The translations under genes and the position numbers were made by a program. Of a DNA stretch of 16,360 bases, positions 6,995-14,551 are shown piece after piece; the first letter of the stretch is position 1, and each line of letters starts with the position of its first letter. Below the pieces are notes generated by a model, which made no database searches, was not told where the DNA came from, and saw nothing but the letters and a program-made list of their open reading frames with translations. Source of the stretch: Chloroflexota bacterium (GTDB lineage: Bacteria; Chloroflexota; UBA11872); contig JAPPFO010000295.1 in NCBI GenBank assembly GCA_028875175.1, positions 1-16,360 of the forward strand, given 5' to 3'.

Positions 6995-8757
6995 GGTCCA
7001 TCTGGCGAACGCTCGCCTACATCCGCGGGTACTGGCCGTTGGCGCTGCTGAGCGTATTGGTCTGGTTGCTTTCGGCTGCCATGGACCTGGTTGTGCCGCA
7101 GGTCCTGGCACGCGTGATTGACGAGGGCATCGACGGGGGCGACCGGTCGCGGCTGGTGGGGCTCTCGCTGCTCGCGGCAGCGCTGATCGTGGTGCGCGGG
7201 GCCGCGCTGTTCGGGGCGAGGTTCTGCCAGCGCTGGTACCAGGCGGGGATCAGCAGGCAGCTGCGGAATGAGGTGTACGACAAGCTGCAGCGCCTGCCCT
7301 ACGCCTACTACGACCGGGTGGACAGCGGCGACGTGATCACGCTGGCGATCAGCGACACGCGAACCGTGCAGGGCTTCACCGGCTATGGGGTCATGGAGGC
7401 CGTGCGGACGGTTGGCATTTACGTGGTGATCGTGACGGGAATGGTGATTGCCAGTGCGCAACTGACATTGATGGCCCTGGCGGTGCTGGCGCTGATGGTG
7501 GTTGTGGCCACGGTGTATGGACGCGTGGTGCGGCCGATGTGGCTGGCCTATCGGAGCCAGCAGGCGCAGTTGACGCGGGTGTTGACGGAGAACCTGAACG
7601 GCATTCGGGTGGTTAAGGCATTTGCGACGGAAGAGCGCGAGATCGAGGCGTTTGGAGCCGAATCCGAGCTGATGCGAGAGCGGGCGCTGGCGCCAATCCG
7701 GCTGCGTGCGCGGGCGATGCCGCTGATGTTGCTGCTGACCGGAATCGGCTCGCTGGTGGTGATCTGGGCAGGTGGGCTGCTGGCCATCGAAGGTTCGATT
7801 TCCGTCGGCGTGCTGCTGGCCTTCTACTACTACTTCACGCGGCTGATCCAGCCATCGCGGCGATTGGGTTTCATCGTACAGCAAGTGGCGCGCACGGCGG
7901 TTTCGGCCGACCGGGTGTTTGGATTGCTGGATGAGCCGGTGGGTATCGAGAGCCCACCGGGCGCCGTCAAGCAGACGCGTGTCAATGGTCGGGTGGATTA
8001 CGAAGGTGTGGATATTGCATTCATCCGTCGTCGGGTTGTGTCGAGCGTCTCCGCCAAAATCGCGACGAGCGACGTCATCGGGATTGTGGGCCCCACCGGG
8101 TCGGGGAAGACCAGCCTGCTGAACTTGATCCCGCGCTATTACGACGCGGCGGGCGGCAGCGTGCGGGTGGATGGCCAGGACGTGCGGAGCTTTGACTTGC
8201 AGAGCCTGCGCTCGGCGGTGTCGATCGTGCCGCAGGACCCGTTCTTGTTCTCCGACACAGTCCGCAACAACATCGCGTATGGCAATCCGGACGCCAGCCT
8301 CGACGACGTGATCGCGGCGGCGAAGGACGCGCAGGCCTATGACTTCATCCTGGAGATGCCCGAAGGATTCGAGACGGTCATCGGGGAGCGCGGCGTTGGG
8401 TTGTCGGGCGGGCAGCGGCAGCGGCTGACGATTGCGCGGGCGCTGCTGCGTGAGTCGGCGATTCTGATCCTGGACGACGCGACCAGCAGCGTGGACACCG
8501 AGACCGAGCGTCGGATCCAGGACGCGCTGCGGCAGCGAGCCGGTGGACGGACGACGTTCATCGTGTCGCAGCGCATCAGCTCCGTAGAGCACGCGGACGA
8601 AATCCTGGTGGTGGACGACGGGCGTATTGCCGACCGGGGGACACATGCCGAGCTGCTCTCGAGGCCGGGGTTCTACCGCGACCTTTACGACCTCCAGGTG
8701 CGGCAGGCCGAGGAGGCGCGCGCGGACCTGGCGGCGGCGGAGGCGGCGGGCGCATGA
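6991..8757 (+). CDS. ABC exporter half-transporter with degenerate ATP site (heterodimer subunit 1)
   Basis: This is a type IV ABC exporter: a six-helix membrane domain, then a nucleotide-binding domain. Walker A GPTGSGKT starts at 8089, the Q-loop VPQDPFLFSD is near 8230, and the signature LSGGQ is at 8401-8415. After Walker B the catalytic Glu is replaced by Asp (8476-8478, LDDATSSVD), and the switch His by Gln (8569-8571, VSQRIS). That is the degenerate-site pattern of heterodimeric exporters such as TM287/288 and BmrCD. The start is problematic. The conserved elbow-helix region (WRTLAYIRGYWPLALL) lies upstream of the first standard start, TTG at 7039. The only well-placed candidate is ATA at 6991, seven bases after GAGG (6980-6983) and overlapping the previous stop as ATAA. 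It gives 588 residues, against 572 from TTG. Substrate is unknown, perhaps lipid or drug. Confidence 0.93.
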   Translation: MRSIWRTLAYIRGYWPLALLSVLVWLLSAAMDLVVPQVLARVIDEGIDGGDRSRLVGLSLLAAALIVVRGAALFGARFCQRWYQAGISRQLRNEVYDKLQRLPYAYYDRVDSGDVITLAISDTRTVQGFTGYGVMEAVRTVGIYVVIVTGMVIASAQLTLMALAVLALMVVVATVYGRVVRPMWLAYRSQQAQLTRVLTENLNGIRVVKAFATEEREIEAFGAESELMRERALAPIRLRARAMPLMLLLTGIGSLVVIWAGGLLAIEGSISVGVLLAFYYYFTRLIQPSRRLGFIVQQVARTAVSADRVFGLLDEPVGIESPPGAVKQTRVNGRVDYEGVDIAFIRRRVVSSVSAKIATSDVIGIVGPTGSGKTSLLNLIPRYYDAAGGSVRVDGQDVRSFDLQSLRSAVSIVPQDPFLFSDTVRNNIAYGNPDASLDDVIAAAKDAQAYDFILEMPEGFETVIGERGVGLSGGQRQRLTIARALLRESAILILDDATSSVDTETERRIQDALRQRAGGRTTFIVSQRISSVEHADEILVVDDGRIADRGTHAELLSRPGFYRDLYDLQVRQAEEARADLAAAEAAGA

Positions 8758-10643
8758 GGATGGGCATGGGGTCGGGCATGGGGATGGGGACGTCTCAGGC
8801 GCGCGGGACGTTTGTGCAGGAAGAGACCGGGTTTGAAGGATTCGACCGTCGCGTCCTTTGGCGACTGCTGGGGTACCTGGCACGAGACCGGCGGCGACTG
8901 CTGGCTGCAGCCGTGGCGGTGCTCGTGGTTGCAGGGACGACGATGGCGCAGCCGGCGCTGATCGGCTTGGCGATCGACGACGGCATCCGAGCCCGAGACG
9001 CCGGGGTGCTCACCATGGCCGGCCTGGCGTTCCTGGCCGTCACGCTGGGGCAGGCCGGCGCCACGGCGGCTCAGTTGGTGATCAACGCAAGCATCGGCCA
9101 AAGCATGTTGCAGGCCATGCGGATGGAGATGTTCCGCAAGTACCAATCCCTGCCATTGGGCTTCTACGACCGGCAAATCACGGGTCGCCTGATCGGCCGG
9201 ATGGCGTCGGACGTGGAGCAGATCGGGGAGGCGGTCACCGAAGGGGCGATCGGTCTGGTGGCCGACGTGGCGATCCTGATCGGGATCCTGGTGGCGATGG
9301 CCCTGTTGAGCTGGGAACTGACGCTGATTGCGATTGCGGTGTCGCCACTAATGCTGCTGAGCGGTGTCGTGTTCGCGCGGGTGGCGCAGGCGGCCTACCG
9401 GGTGATGCGGACGCGGACGTCCACCTTGAACGGGGTGCTCGCCGAGTCGATCCTGGGAATGCGCGTGATCCAGGCTTTCACCCGCGAGGAGGTCAACGCG
9501 CGGCGCTTCGACGAGGTGAACCATGCCCAGGCGCAATCGCAAATGCGCGCAATGACGGTTACGTCGTCGGCCGAGCCGGCGGTGGAGGTTTTCACGGCGA
9601 TTTCGACCGGACTGGTGCTGTGGTTGGGCGGGTCGTTCGTGCTGGACGGGTCGGACACGGTGACGCTGGGCGTGGTGACGGCCTTCGTGCTGTACATCGA
9701 GCGGTTCTTCGGGCCGGTGCAGGAACTGGCCACGCGATGGGGCGCGATCCAGGCGGCGATGACCTCGGCGGAGCGGGTGTTCGAGATCCTGGACACCGAC
9801 GAGACGATGCACGACGAATCCGACGCTCGTGAGATGCCGCGGGTCCGCGGCGAGGTGCGATTCGAGCGGGTGAGCTTCGCCTACGAGGCGGGCCGGCCGG
9901 TGCTCCACGAGGCCGACATCGTGGCGAATCCGGGTGATCGGATCGCCCTGGTTGGCGCCACGGGGGCCGGTAAGACCACGATCATCAACCTGTTGCTGCG
10001 GTTCTACGACGCCAGCAGCGGCTCGGTGCGGATCGACGGGCACGACGTACGCCGGGTCAGCCAAGTTTCGCTGCGACGTCAGGTCGGGCTGGTGCTGCAG
10101 GAGCCGTTCCTGTTCAGCGGCAGCATTCACGACAACATTGCGTACGGACGGGCGGACGCGACGCGCGAGGAAGTAATCGAGGTGGCGAAGGCGGTGCGCC
10201 TGCATGACTTCGTGGACAGCCTGCCGTTTGGATACGACACGCCGATCGAGGAGCGGGGCGGCGGGTTGTCGACGGGACAGCGGCAACTGGTGTCGTTCGC
10301 GCGGGCGTTGCTGAGCGACCCGCGGGTGCTGGTGCTGGACGAGGCGACGAGCTCGGTGGACACGCAGACCGAAGGCGTGATCCAGGACGCGATGGAGACG
10401 ATGATGCGGGGTCGCACGAGCTTCGTGATCGCGCACCGGCTCTCGACGGTGCGCGACGCCACCGAGGTGCTGGTGCTGGACCAGGGCCGCATTGTCGAGC
10501 GCGGCACGCACGCGCAGCTGTTGGCGACGGCGGGGCTCTACTACAACCTCTACACGCTGGGGCTGTCGACCGGTGGCGAGGACATCGACTCGGCGGCGCT
10601 GCGGCGTACGGATAAAGCGAAAGGTCCGGTCACGCGCGGGTAG
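8754..10643 (+). CDS. ABC exporter half-transporter with canonical catalytic residues (heterodimer subunit 2)
   Basis: A 629-residue type IV half-transporter overlapping the preceding gene by four bases (ATGA), so the two are translationally coupled; a GGAGG lies upstream near 8739-8743. The membrane domain covers about residues 45-350. In the nucleotide-binding domain, Walker A GATGAGKT is at 401-408, Walker B ends with the normal Glu530, and the switch His561 is present. The signature, however, is LSTGQ (505-509) instead of LSGGQ. These features complement subunit 1: its normal signature completes this subunit's catalytic site, while LSTGQ faces subunit 1's degenerate site. An asymmetric heterodimer is therefore strongly predicted. 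The N-terminus is an odd Met-Gly repeat (MRMGMGSGMGMG) with five in-frame ATGs, so the true start may be anywhere from 8754 to 8784. The C-terminal tail after residue 610 is short and polar. Confidence 0.94.
   Translation: MRMGMGSGMGMGTSQARGTFVQEETGFEGFDRRVLWRLLGYLARDRRRLLAAAVAVLVVAGTTMAQPALIGLAIDDGIRARDAGVLTMAGLAFLAVTLGQAGATAAQLVINASIGQSMLQAMRMEMFRKYQSLPLGFYDRQITGRLIGRMASDVEQIGEAVTEGAIGLVADVAILIGILVAMALLSWELTLIAIAVSPLMLLSGVVFARVAQAAYRVMRTRTSTLNGVLAESILGMRVIQAFTREEVNARRFDEVNHAQAQSQMRAMTVTSSAEPAVEVFTAISTGLVLWLGGSFVLDGSDTVTLGVVTAFVLYIERFFGPVQELATRWGAIQAAMTSAERVFEILDTDETMHDESDAREMPRVRGEVRFERVSFAYEAGRPVLHEADIVANPGDRIALVGATGAGKTTIINLLLRFYDASSGSVRIDGHDVRRVSQVSLRRQVGLVLQEPFLFSGSIHDNIAYGRADATREEVIEVAKAVRLHDFVDSLPFGYDTPIEERGGGLSTGQRQLVSFARALLSDPRVLVLDEATSSVDTQTEGVIQDAMETMMRGRTSFVIAHRLSTVRDATEVLVLDQGRIVERGTHAQLLATAGLYYNLYTLGLSTGGEDIDSAALRRTDKAKGPVTRG
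8762..8789 (+). other. G-quadruplex motif over the second ABC gene's start
   Basis: Five G-tracts lie on the coding strand at 8762-8764, 8768-8771, 8774-8776, 8780-8783 and 8786-8789, separated by loops of only 2-3 bases. This satisfies the usual intramolecular G-quadruplex rule with one spare tract. It lies just after the first ATG and spans the alternative starts, so in mRNA it could affect initiation. The sequence is seen directly; folding and function are inferred. Confidence 0.5.
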
Positions 10644-10709
10644 TCGTATTTGATTCGACGGCCAAGCTCAGGGCCGGGCGCTCTCAGGTCTCCAATGATA
10701 TGGGTAGGT

Positions 10710-10729
10710 TTGTATACAAGTAATATAGT
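10710..10729 (+). promoter_or_regulatory. AT-rich promoter and palindromic operator of the toxin-antitoxin pair
   Basis: The stretch 10690-10745 is strikingly AT-rich against its surroundings. A perfect 10-base palindrome, TTGTATACAA, sits at 10710-10719. A -10 match TATAGT (5/6) is at 10724-10729. No good -35 hexamer is visible at 16-18 bases. A palindrome in the spacer is where an autorepressing ribbon-helix-helix antitoxin would bind. Transcription would start at about 10735-10736, at the first ATG (10736). Confidence 0.45.
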
Positions 10730-10741
10730 ACAGTGATGTAT

Positions 10742-10975
10742 ATGAAGGCTATACAGGTGACGTTCGACGAGGCGCTGCTGGAGCGGCTGGACCGGGATCC
10801 GGCGGTGCGGGAGCGGGGTCGTTCGGCGGTGTTGCGGGAGGCGGCGGCGGCGTACCTGGTGCGCAAGGAGGCCGAGGTCATATCCGACAGATACCGCGCG
10901 GGCTATGGCGATAGGGATGAGCTTGACGCCGAGCTTGACGGATGGGCCGGCGAGGGCGCGTGGCCCCGGGACTAG
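10742..10975 (+). CDS. Ribbon-helix-helix antitoxin (MazE-like partner of MazF)
   Basis: A 77-residue protein in the ribbon-helix-helix antitoxin style. A short N-terminal beta strand (KAIQVTFDEALLERLD) is followed by helices with the RSAVLREAAAAYL core. The acidic C-terminal tail (about residues 45-77) has the DELDAELDGW composition expected to wrap and inhibit a toxin. The dimer should bind its own promoter. Three in-frame starts are close together: GTG 10733, ATG 10736 and ATG 10742. I favour 10742 from the family's usual MKAIQV-like beginning, but 10736 would suit a leaderless transcript. None has a Shine-Dalgarno. The end overlaps the toxin gene, the normal arrangement for such pairs. 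Confidence 0.85.
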   Translation: MKAIQVTFDEALLERLDRDPAVRERGRSAVLREAAAAYLVRKEAEVISDRYRAGYGDRDELDAELDGWAGEGAWPRD

Positions 10976-11313
10976 AGGCCGGACCACGCCGCGGCGAGAT
11001 CTGGCACTACAGCTTCAAGCGACCCGACAAGCGCCGACCGGTCGTCGTGCTGACGCGGCAGGAGGTGCTCCCGCTGCTGCATACGGCGATGGTTGCGCCA
11101 ATCACGTCGACGATTCGCGGGCTGCCGAGCGAAGTGATCGTGGGCGTGGACGAAGGGCTGCGGCACGACTCGGCCATTAACCTCGACCACGTGCAGACGG
11201 TCGAGCAGCGGCAGTTGCACCGCTTTGTCGGTTCCGTGAGTCCGGCCAAAATGCGGCAAGTTTGCCGAGCACTCGCCATAGCAACAGGCTGCGGCTCACC
11301 CGCCCAGCCCTGA
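10942..11313 (+). CDS. MazF/PemK family toxin endoribonuclease
   Basis: MazF toxins are small ribonucleases that cut mRNA, and sometimes rRNA or tRNA, at short sequences when the antitoxin is degraded. The family signature is plain: RRGEIWHYSF near residues 17-26, RPVVVLTR (32-39) with the catalytic-region Arg, VAPITSTIRG (51-60) carrying the conserved Ser/Thr, then a SAINLDHVQTV strand and a C-terminal helix. The ATG at 10942 gives 123 residues. GTG at 10960, three bases after GAGGG (10952-10956), would place the conserved RGEIW nearer the N-terminus and is an equally good start. Either way the gene overlaps the antitoxin (34 or 16 bases), implying coupled translation. The last dozen residues are not conserved in character. 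Confidence 0.9.
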   Translation: MGRRGRVAPGLEAGPRRGEIWHYSFKRPDKRRPVVVLTRQEVLPLLHTAMVAPITSTIRGLPSEVIVGVDEGLRHDSAINLDHVQTVEQRQLHRFVGSVSPAKMRQVCRALAIATGCGSPAQP

Positions 11314-11355
11314 GTCCGCCAAAGGTGCGTCGCAGCCCACTGAAGGATTCGGAAC

Positions 11356-12045
11356 ATGTCCGACCATAGTGAACCCGTGCAGGCCAACCTGCACCACGAA
11401 CTGATCACGTCGCGCACTCGGGCGGAGGCTTATCCGACGCTGGTGTTGTTGCATGGGCGGGGGGATAGCGCAGCAGGGATTCTGCCGCTGGCGTATGAGT
11501 TTGAGCGGGACGATTTGCTGGTGCTTTCGGTGCAGGCGCCGCTGGCGTTGGGCGGGGTGATGGCGGGCGGGTACGAGTGGTACCGGCTACGCGAACCCCG
11601 GCGCCTGGACGAGACGACGCTGCGGGCCAGCCTGGATGCGCTGGCCGAGTTTCTGGAGATGGTGAAGGCGAGCTATCCGGTGGATCCCGAGCGGGTGGTG
11701 CTGCTGGGGTTCAGCCAGGGGGCGGTGATGTCGTTGGGGGCGCAGGCGCTGGGGCCCGAGAGCGTGGCGGGGGTGATTGCGCTGAGCGGGTATTTCCCAA
11801 TCGAGGTCGAATCCGACGCGGTAAACCTTGTTGGAGCCCCGGCGTTCGTGGCGCATGGGGTGCATGACGACATCATTCCAGTGGAGGCTGGGCGCCGTAC
11901 GCGCGACCTGCTGGAGCGGCATGGGGTGGACCTGACGTACCGGGAGTACCCGATTGCGCACAGCGTGAGCGCCGAGGAGATGGCCGAAGCCAGAGCTTGG
12001 CTCAACCAACTCCTCGGTCAGATCGGTTCGTCTACGACTCCTTAG
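11356..12045 (+). CDS. Phospholipase/carboxylesterase-type alpha/beta hydrolase
   Basis: A 229-residue cytoplasmic serine hydrolase of the phospholipase/carboxylesterase family (YpfH/EstB/acyl-protein thioesterase group). LVLLHGRGD (residues 29-37) forms the oxyanion-hole region, the nucleophile elbow GFSQG places Ser120, the acid is Asp171 in HGVHDDIIPV, and the base is His202 in AHSVS. Length and motif order are normal for the family. Substrates are typically short acyl esters, with lysophospholipid or acyl-protein activity in some members, so the physiological substrate is unknown. The ATG is preceded by AAGGA near 11342-11346. It follows the toxin gene by 42 bases but is probably unrelated to it. 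Its last 14 bases overlap the end of aspS on the other strand. Confidence 0.92.
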   Translation: MSDHSEPVQANLHHELITSRTRAEAYPTLVLLHGRGDSAAGILPLAYEFERDDLLVLSVQAPLALGGVMAGGYEWYRLREPRRLDETTLRASLDALAEFLEMVKASYPVDPERVVLLGFSQGAVMSLGAQALGPESVAGVIALSGYFPIEVESDAVNLVGAPAFVAHGVHDDIIPVEAGRRTRDLLERHGVDLTYREYPIAHSVSAEEMAEARAWLNQLLGQIGSSTTP

Positions 12046-13828
12046 CCGCCAACCCCAATTCGTCCAGTTGTGCCGGGTCGATGGGAGAGGGGGATTGGAG
12101 CATGAGGTCGACGCCGGCCTGGTTTTTGGGGAAGACGGTGACGTCGCGCAGGTTGGCGGTGTCGCCGAAGATCATGGCAATGCGGTCGAGGCCCATGGCG
12201 ATGCCGCCGTGGGGCGGGGCGCCGTATTCGAAGGCCTGGAGCATGTGGCCGATCTGTTCCTGGATGCTGTCTTCGTCGAAGCCCATGACCTGGTAGATGC
12301 GGTGCAGGTCTTTCGCGCGGTGGGCGCGGATGGAGCCACCGCCGATCTCGTGGCCGTTGCAGACGAGGTCGTACTGCTTGGCGGTGGCCTTGGCGGGGTC
12401 GGTGTAGAGCAGGTCGAACGAGTCGTCGGCGGGCGAGCAGAAGGGGTTGTGGGAGAAGGTGAGGCCGCCGGTCTCCTCGTTGGGCTCGAAGAGCGGGAAG
12501 TCGACGATCCAGCCGAAGGCAAGGACATCGGGGTCGATCAGGTCCAGCTTTTCGGCCAGGGCAAGGCGTAGCTCGCCGAGGGCGGCGTTGGCGGTTTCGC
12601 GTTTATCGGCCACGAGGCAGACCAGGTCGCCCTGCTCGGCGCCGGCGGCGTGGGCCAGGGCGCGTAAGCCGTCGTCGCCGAAGAAGCGGGCGAGGGGCGA
12701 GCGGATCGTGCCGTCGCTGTTGAGGGCGATGGTTGCCAGGCCGGCGGCGCCATGGGCCTTGACCACGTCCTGCAGCCGGTCGACTTCGCGACGGGTGAAG
12801 GCGGCGGAGCCGGGGGCGACGACGGCCTTGACGACGCCGCCCGACTGGACGACCTGGTCGAAGACGCGGAAGCCGTGGCCGGCGGCGGCGTGGCTGACGT
12901 CCACGAGTTCCAGGCCGAAGCGCAGGTCGGCCTTGTCGGTGCCGTAGCGCTCCATGGCGTCGGCGTAGGTGATGCGGGGGAAGGGTTCCTGGAGGAGCCG
13001 CTTGGTGGAGAGTTCGCGGGCGAGCCGCAGGTAGAGCGTTTCGATGAGTTCGAGGATGTCCTCGCGCTCGACGAAGGCCATCTCGATGTCTAGCTGGGTG
13101 AACTCGGCGGTGCGGTCGGCGCGGAGGTCTTCGTCGCGGTAGCAGCGGGCGAGCTGGAAGTAGCGGTCGAGCCCGGCCACCATGAGCAGCTGCTTGAGCT
13201 GCTGGGGCGACTGGGGGAGGGCGTAGGCCTGGCCGGGGTAGTGGCGGCTGGGCACGATGAAATCGCGGGCGCCCTCGGGCGTGCTCTTGACCAGGGTGGG
13301 GGTTTCTAGTTCGAGGAAGTCGCGCTCCCAGAGGTGCTCGCGTATGACGCGGGAGATGTTGAAGCGGAGTTCGGTGAGCTCGCGCATGCGGATGCGTCGC
13401 AGGTCGAGGTAGCGGTGGGTGAGGCGGACGGATTCGTCGATGTCGCGGTCGGAGGTGATCTCGAACGGCGGGGGCTGCGAGGCGGCCAGGATTTCGACGC
13501 GTTCGATCTCGCCCAGTTCGATCTCACCGGTGGCGAGGTCGGGGTTGGTGGTGCCGGCGGGGCGTTCGCGGACCTGGCCGGTGACGGCCAGGACGTATTC
13601 GGAACGGACGCCCGAGGCCGTTTCGTGGGCTTCGGCGTTGTCGTCGCGGTTGATGACGACCTGGGTGATGCCGTAGCGGTCGCGGAGGTCGACGAAGATC
13701 AGGCCGCCCTGGTCGCGGCGACGGTGGACCCAGCCGTTGAGGACGACGGTGGAGCCGGCGTCAGCGCGCCGCAGCGCGCCGCAGGTATGGGTGCGGCGGG
13801 ACCAGGTGGATACGGGCAACGTGGACAT
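12032..13828 (-). CDS. aspS: Aspartyl-tRNA synthetase, bacterial type
   Basis: The enzyme charges tRNA-Asp with aspartate. The 598-residue protein has the bacterial layout. An N-terminal OB-fold anticodon-binding domain (about 15-120) begins with THTCGAL and contains the GWVHRRRDQGGLIFVDLRDR block. The class II catalytic domain carries motif 2 (YRDEDLRADRTAEFTQLDIE, around 220-240). An inserted GAD domain (about 300-420) follows, and motif 3 (GLDRIAMIF) lies near residue 545. Length is close to the usual 590. Whether it also charges tRNA-Asn, feeding a GatCAB amidotransferase, cannot be decided here. The ATG at 13828 follows GGAGG by six bases. It lies 67 bases downstream of the 208-residue gene and probably shares the infC transcript. 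Confidence 0.97.
   Translation of the reverse strand: MSTLPVSTWSRRTHTCGALRRADAGSTVVLNGWVHRRRDQGGLIFVDLRDRYGITQVVINRDDNAEAHETASGVRSEYVLAVTGQVRERPAGTTNPDLATGEIELGEIERVEILAASQPPPFEITSDRDIDESVRLTHRYLDLRRIRMRELTELRFNISRVIREHLWERDFLELETPTLVKSTPEGARDFIVPSRHYPGQAYALPQSPQQLKQLLMVAGLDRYFQLARCYRDEDLRADRTAEFTQLDIEMAFVEREDILELIETLYLRLARELSTKRLLQEPFPRITYADAMERYGTDKADLRFGLELVDVSHAAAGHGFRVFDQVVQSGGVVKAVVAPGSAAFTRREVDRLQDVVKAHGAAGLATIALNSDGTIRSPLARFFGDDGLRALAHAAGAEQGDLVCLVADKRETANAALGELRLALAEKLDLIDPDVLAFGWIVDFPLFEPNEETGGLTFSHNPFCSPADDSFDLLYTDPAKATAKQYDLVCNGHEIGGGSIRAHRAKDLHRIYQVMGFDEDSIQEQIGHMLQAFEYGAPPHGGIAMGLDRIAMIFGDTANLRDVTVFPKNQAGVDLMLQSPSPIDPAQLDELGLAAKES
13762..13784 (-). repeat. 10-base tandem repeat inside aspS
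   Basis: The unit CAGCGCGCCG occurs twice in tandem (13762-13771, 13772-13781), followed by three bases of a third copy. It encodes the GALRRAD segment near residue 19. Ten is not a multiple of three, so gain or loss of a unit would frameshift an essential gene. The reading frame around it matches normal AspRS, so the present copy number is the functional one. Confidence 0.6.
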
Positions 13829-13895
13829 GGAAACCTCCGGGGTGACGAACGAGCGTAGGGCTGGCTGATCGGGAGATGCGGCCGCAGGAGCGCGG

Positions 13896-14522
13896 CTAGG
13901 TATTCAGCGCGGTTGCGATTCCCTTGGCTTTGGCTCGCCAGAACTCGACCTGGCGGGCACGCGGGGCGCCCTTTAGCGCCGTGGCCTCCTCGGCTTCCAA
14001 CTGCTCGAGCTCGGAGTGCTGTCCGGTCATGAGGAGCCCCAGCTTGGCGAGGGCGTAGGCGTAGTCGGCGTGAAACTCGAGCATGTAGGCCAGGATGGAG
14101 CCGGACGTGCGTTCCATGCGAGCGACCGCCGCGGAATCCGAGAGGAGCCGCGCCAGGTTGGACAGGGGGCGCTTCCAGCCGCCGCCGATGCGAATTTCGA
14201 CCTCCATGGGGTCGAGGCCCTGGTTGGCGGCCATCTGCGACCAGCGCTGCGCGAGCGTCTCAAGGTCGAGTCCTTGGATGGACGGGGGGTGTTCGAGAGC
14301 CCGCGCCACGGCGGTCCAGTCGATGTGGACTTCAGGATACAGAACCTGGCATTCCTCCCGGACTTGCCGGGTGACGTGGGGACTGTTGCCGAGGTAGGCC
14401 AGATAGCGGGGGCGCGGTTCGGCCTCGGTCGGCTCCGCGACGAGCCAAGCCGCCTGGACGCGACGGACGCTGCCGTCGGGATTGCGCTGTTCCTCCGGGT
14501 GCCATCGCACCGACGCGGGCAT
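13896..14522 (-). CDS. Hypothetical protein, 208 aa, between infC and aspS
   Basis: I do not recognise this protein with certainty. The N-terminal 65 residues are a compact segment with a beta hairpin (VQAAWLVAEPTEAEPRPRYL), then YLGNSPHVTRQVREE and a PEVHIDW end. This loosely recalls short N-terminal modules next to some transposases and orphan proteins, but no catalytic residues follow. Residues 70-205 are predicted mostly helical, with an amphipathic, Glu/Leu-rich C-terminal helix near 165-185. No signal peptide or membrane segment is seen. GGAG lies five bases before the ATG, so the start is secure. It begins 29 bases after infC and ends 67 bases before aspS, so it is probably co-transcribed with both. 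It occupies the place where rpmI-rplT normally follow infC. Confidence 0.75.
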   Translation of the reverse strand: MPASVRWHPEEQRNPDGSVRRVQAAWLVAEPTEAEPRPRYLAYLGNSPHVTRQVREECQVLYPEVHIDWTAVARALEHPPSIQGLDLETLAQRWSQMAANQGLDPMEVEIRIGGGWKRPLSNLARLLSDSAAVARMERTSGSILAYMLEFHADYAYALAKLGLLMTGQHSELEQLEAEEATALKGAPRARQVEFWRAKAKGIATALNT

Positions 14523-14551
14523 ACGGTCTCCAGGCCGCGGGGTCGCTGCCG

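Noticed and set aside
6304..8883. Minus-strand open frame of 859 codons opposite the AI-2E and first ABC genes
   Set aside because: It spans two clear genes on the other strand, is His/Arg/Gln-rich and shows no family motif; a coding shadow.
9348..10511. Minus-strand open frame of 387 codons opposite the second ABC gene
   Set aside because: Mirror frame of a well-identified ABC transporter; low-complexity His/Arg-rich translation.
10659..10676. Small inverted repeat CGGCC/GGCCG after the second ABC gene
   Set aside because: Five-base stem with an eight-base loop and no T-run; common by chance in GC-rich DNA.
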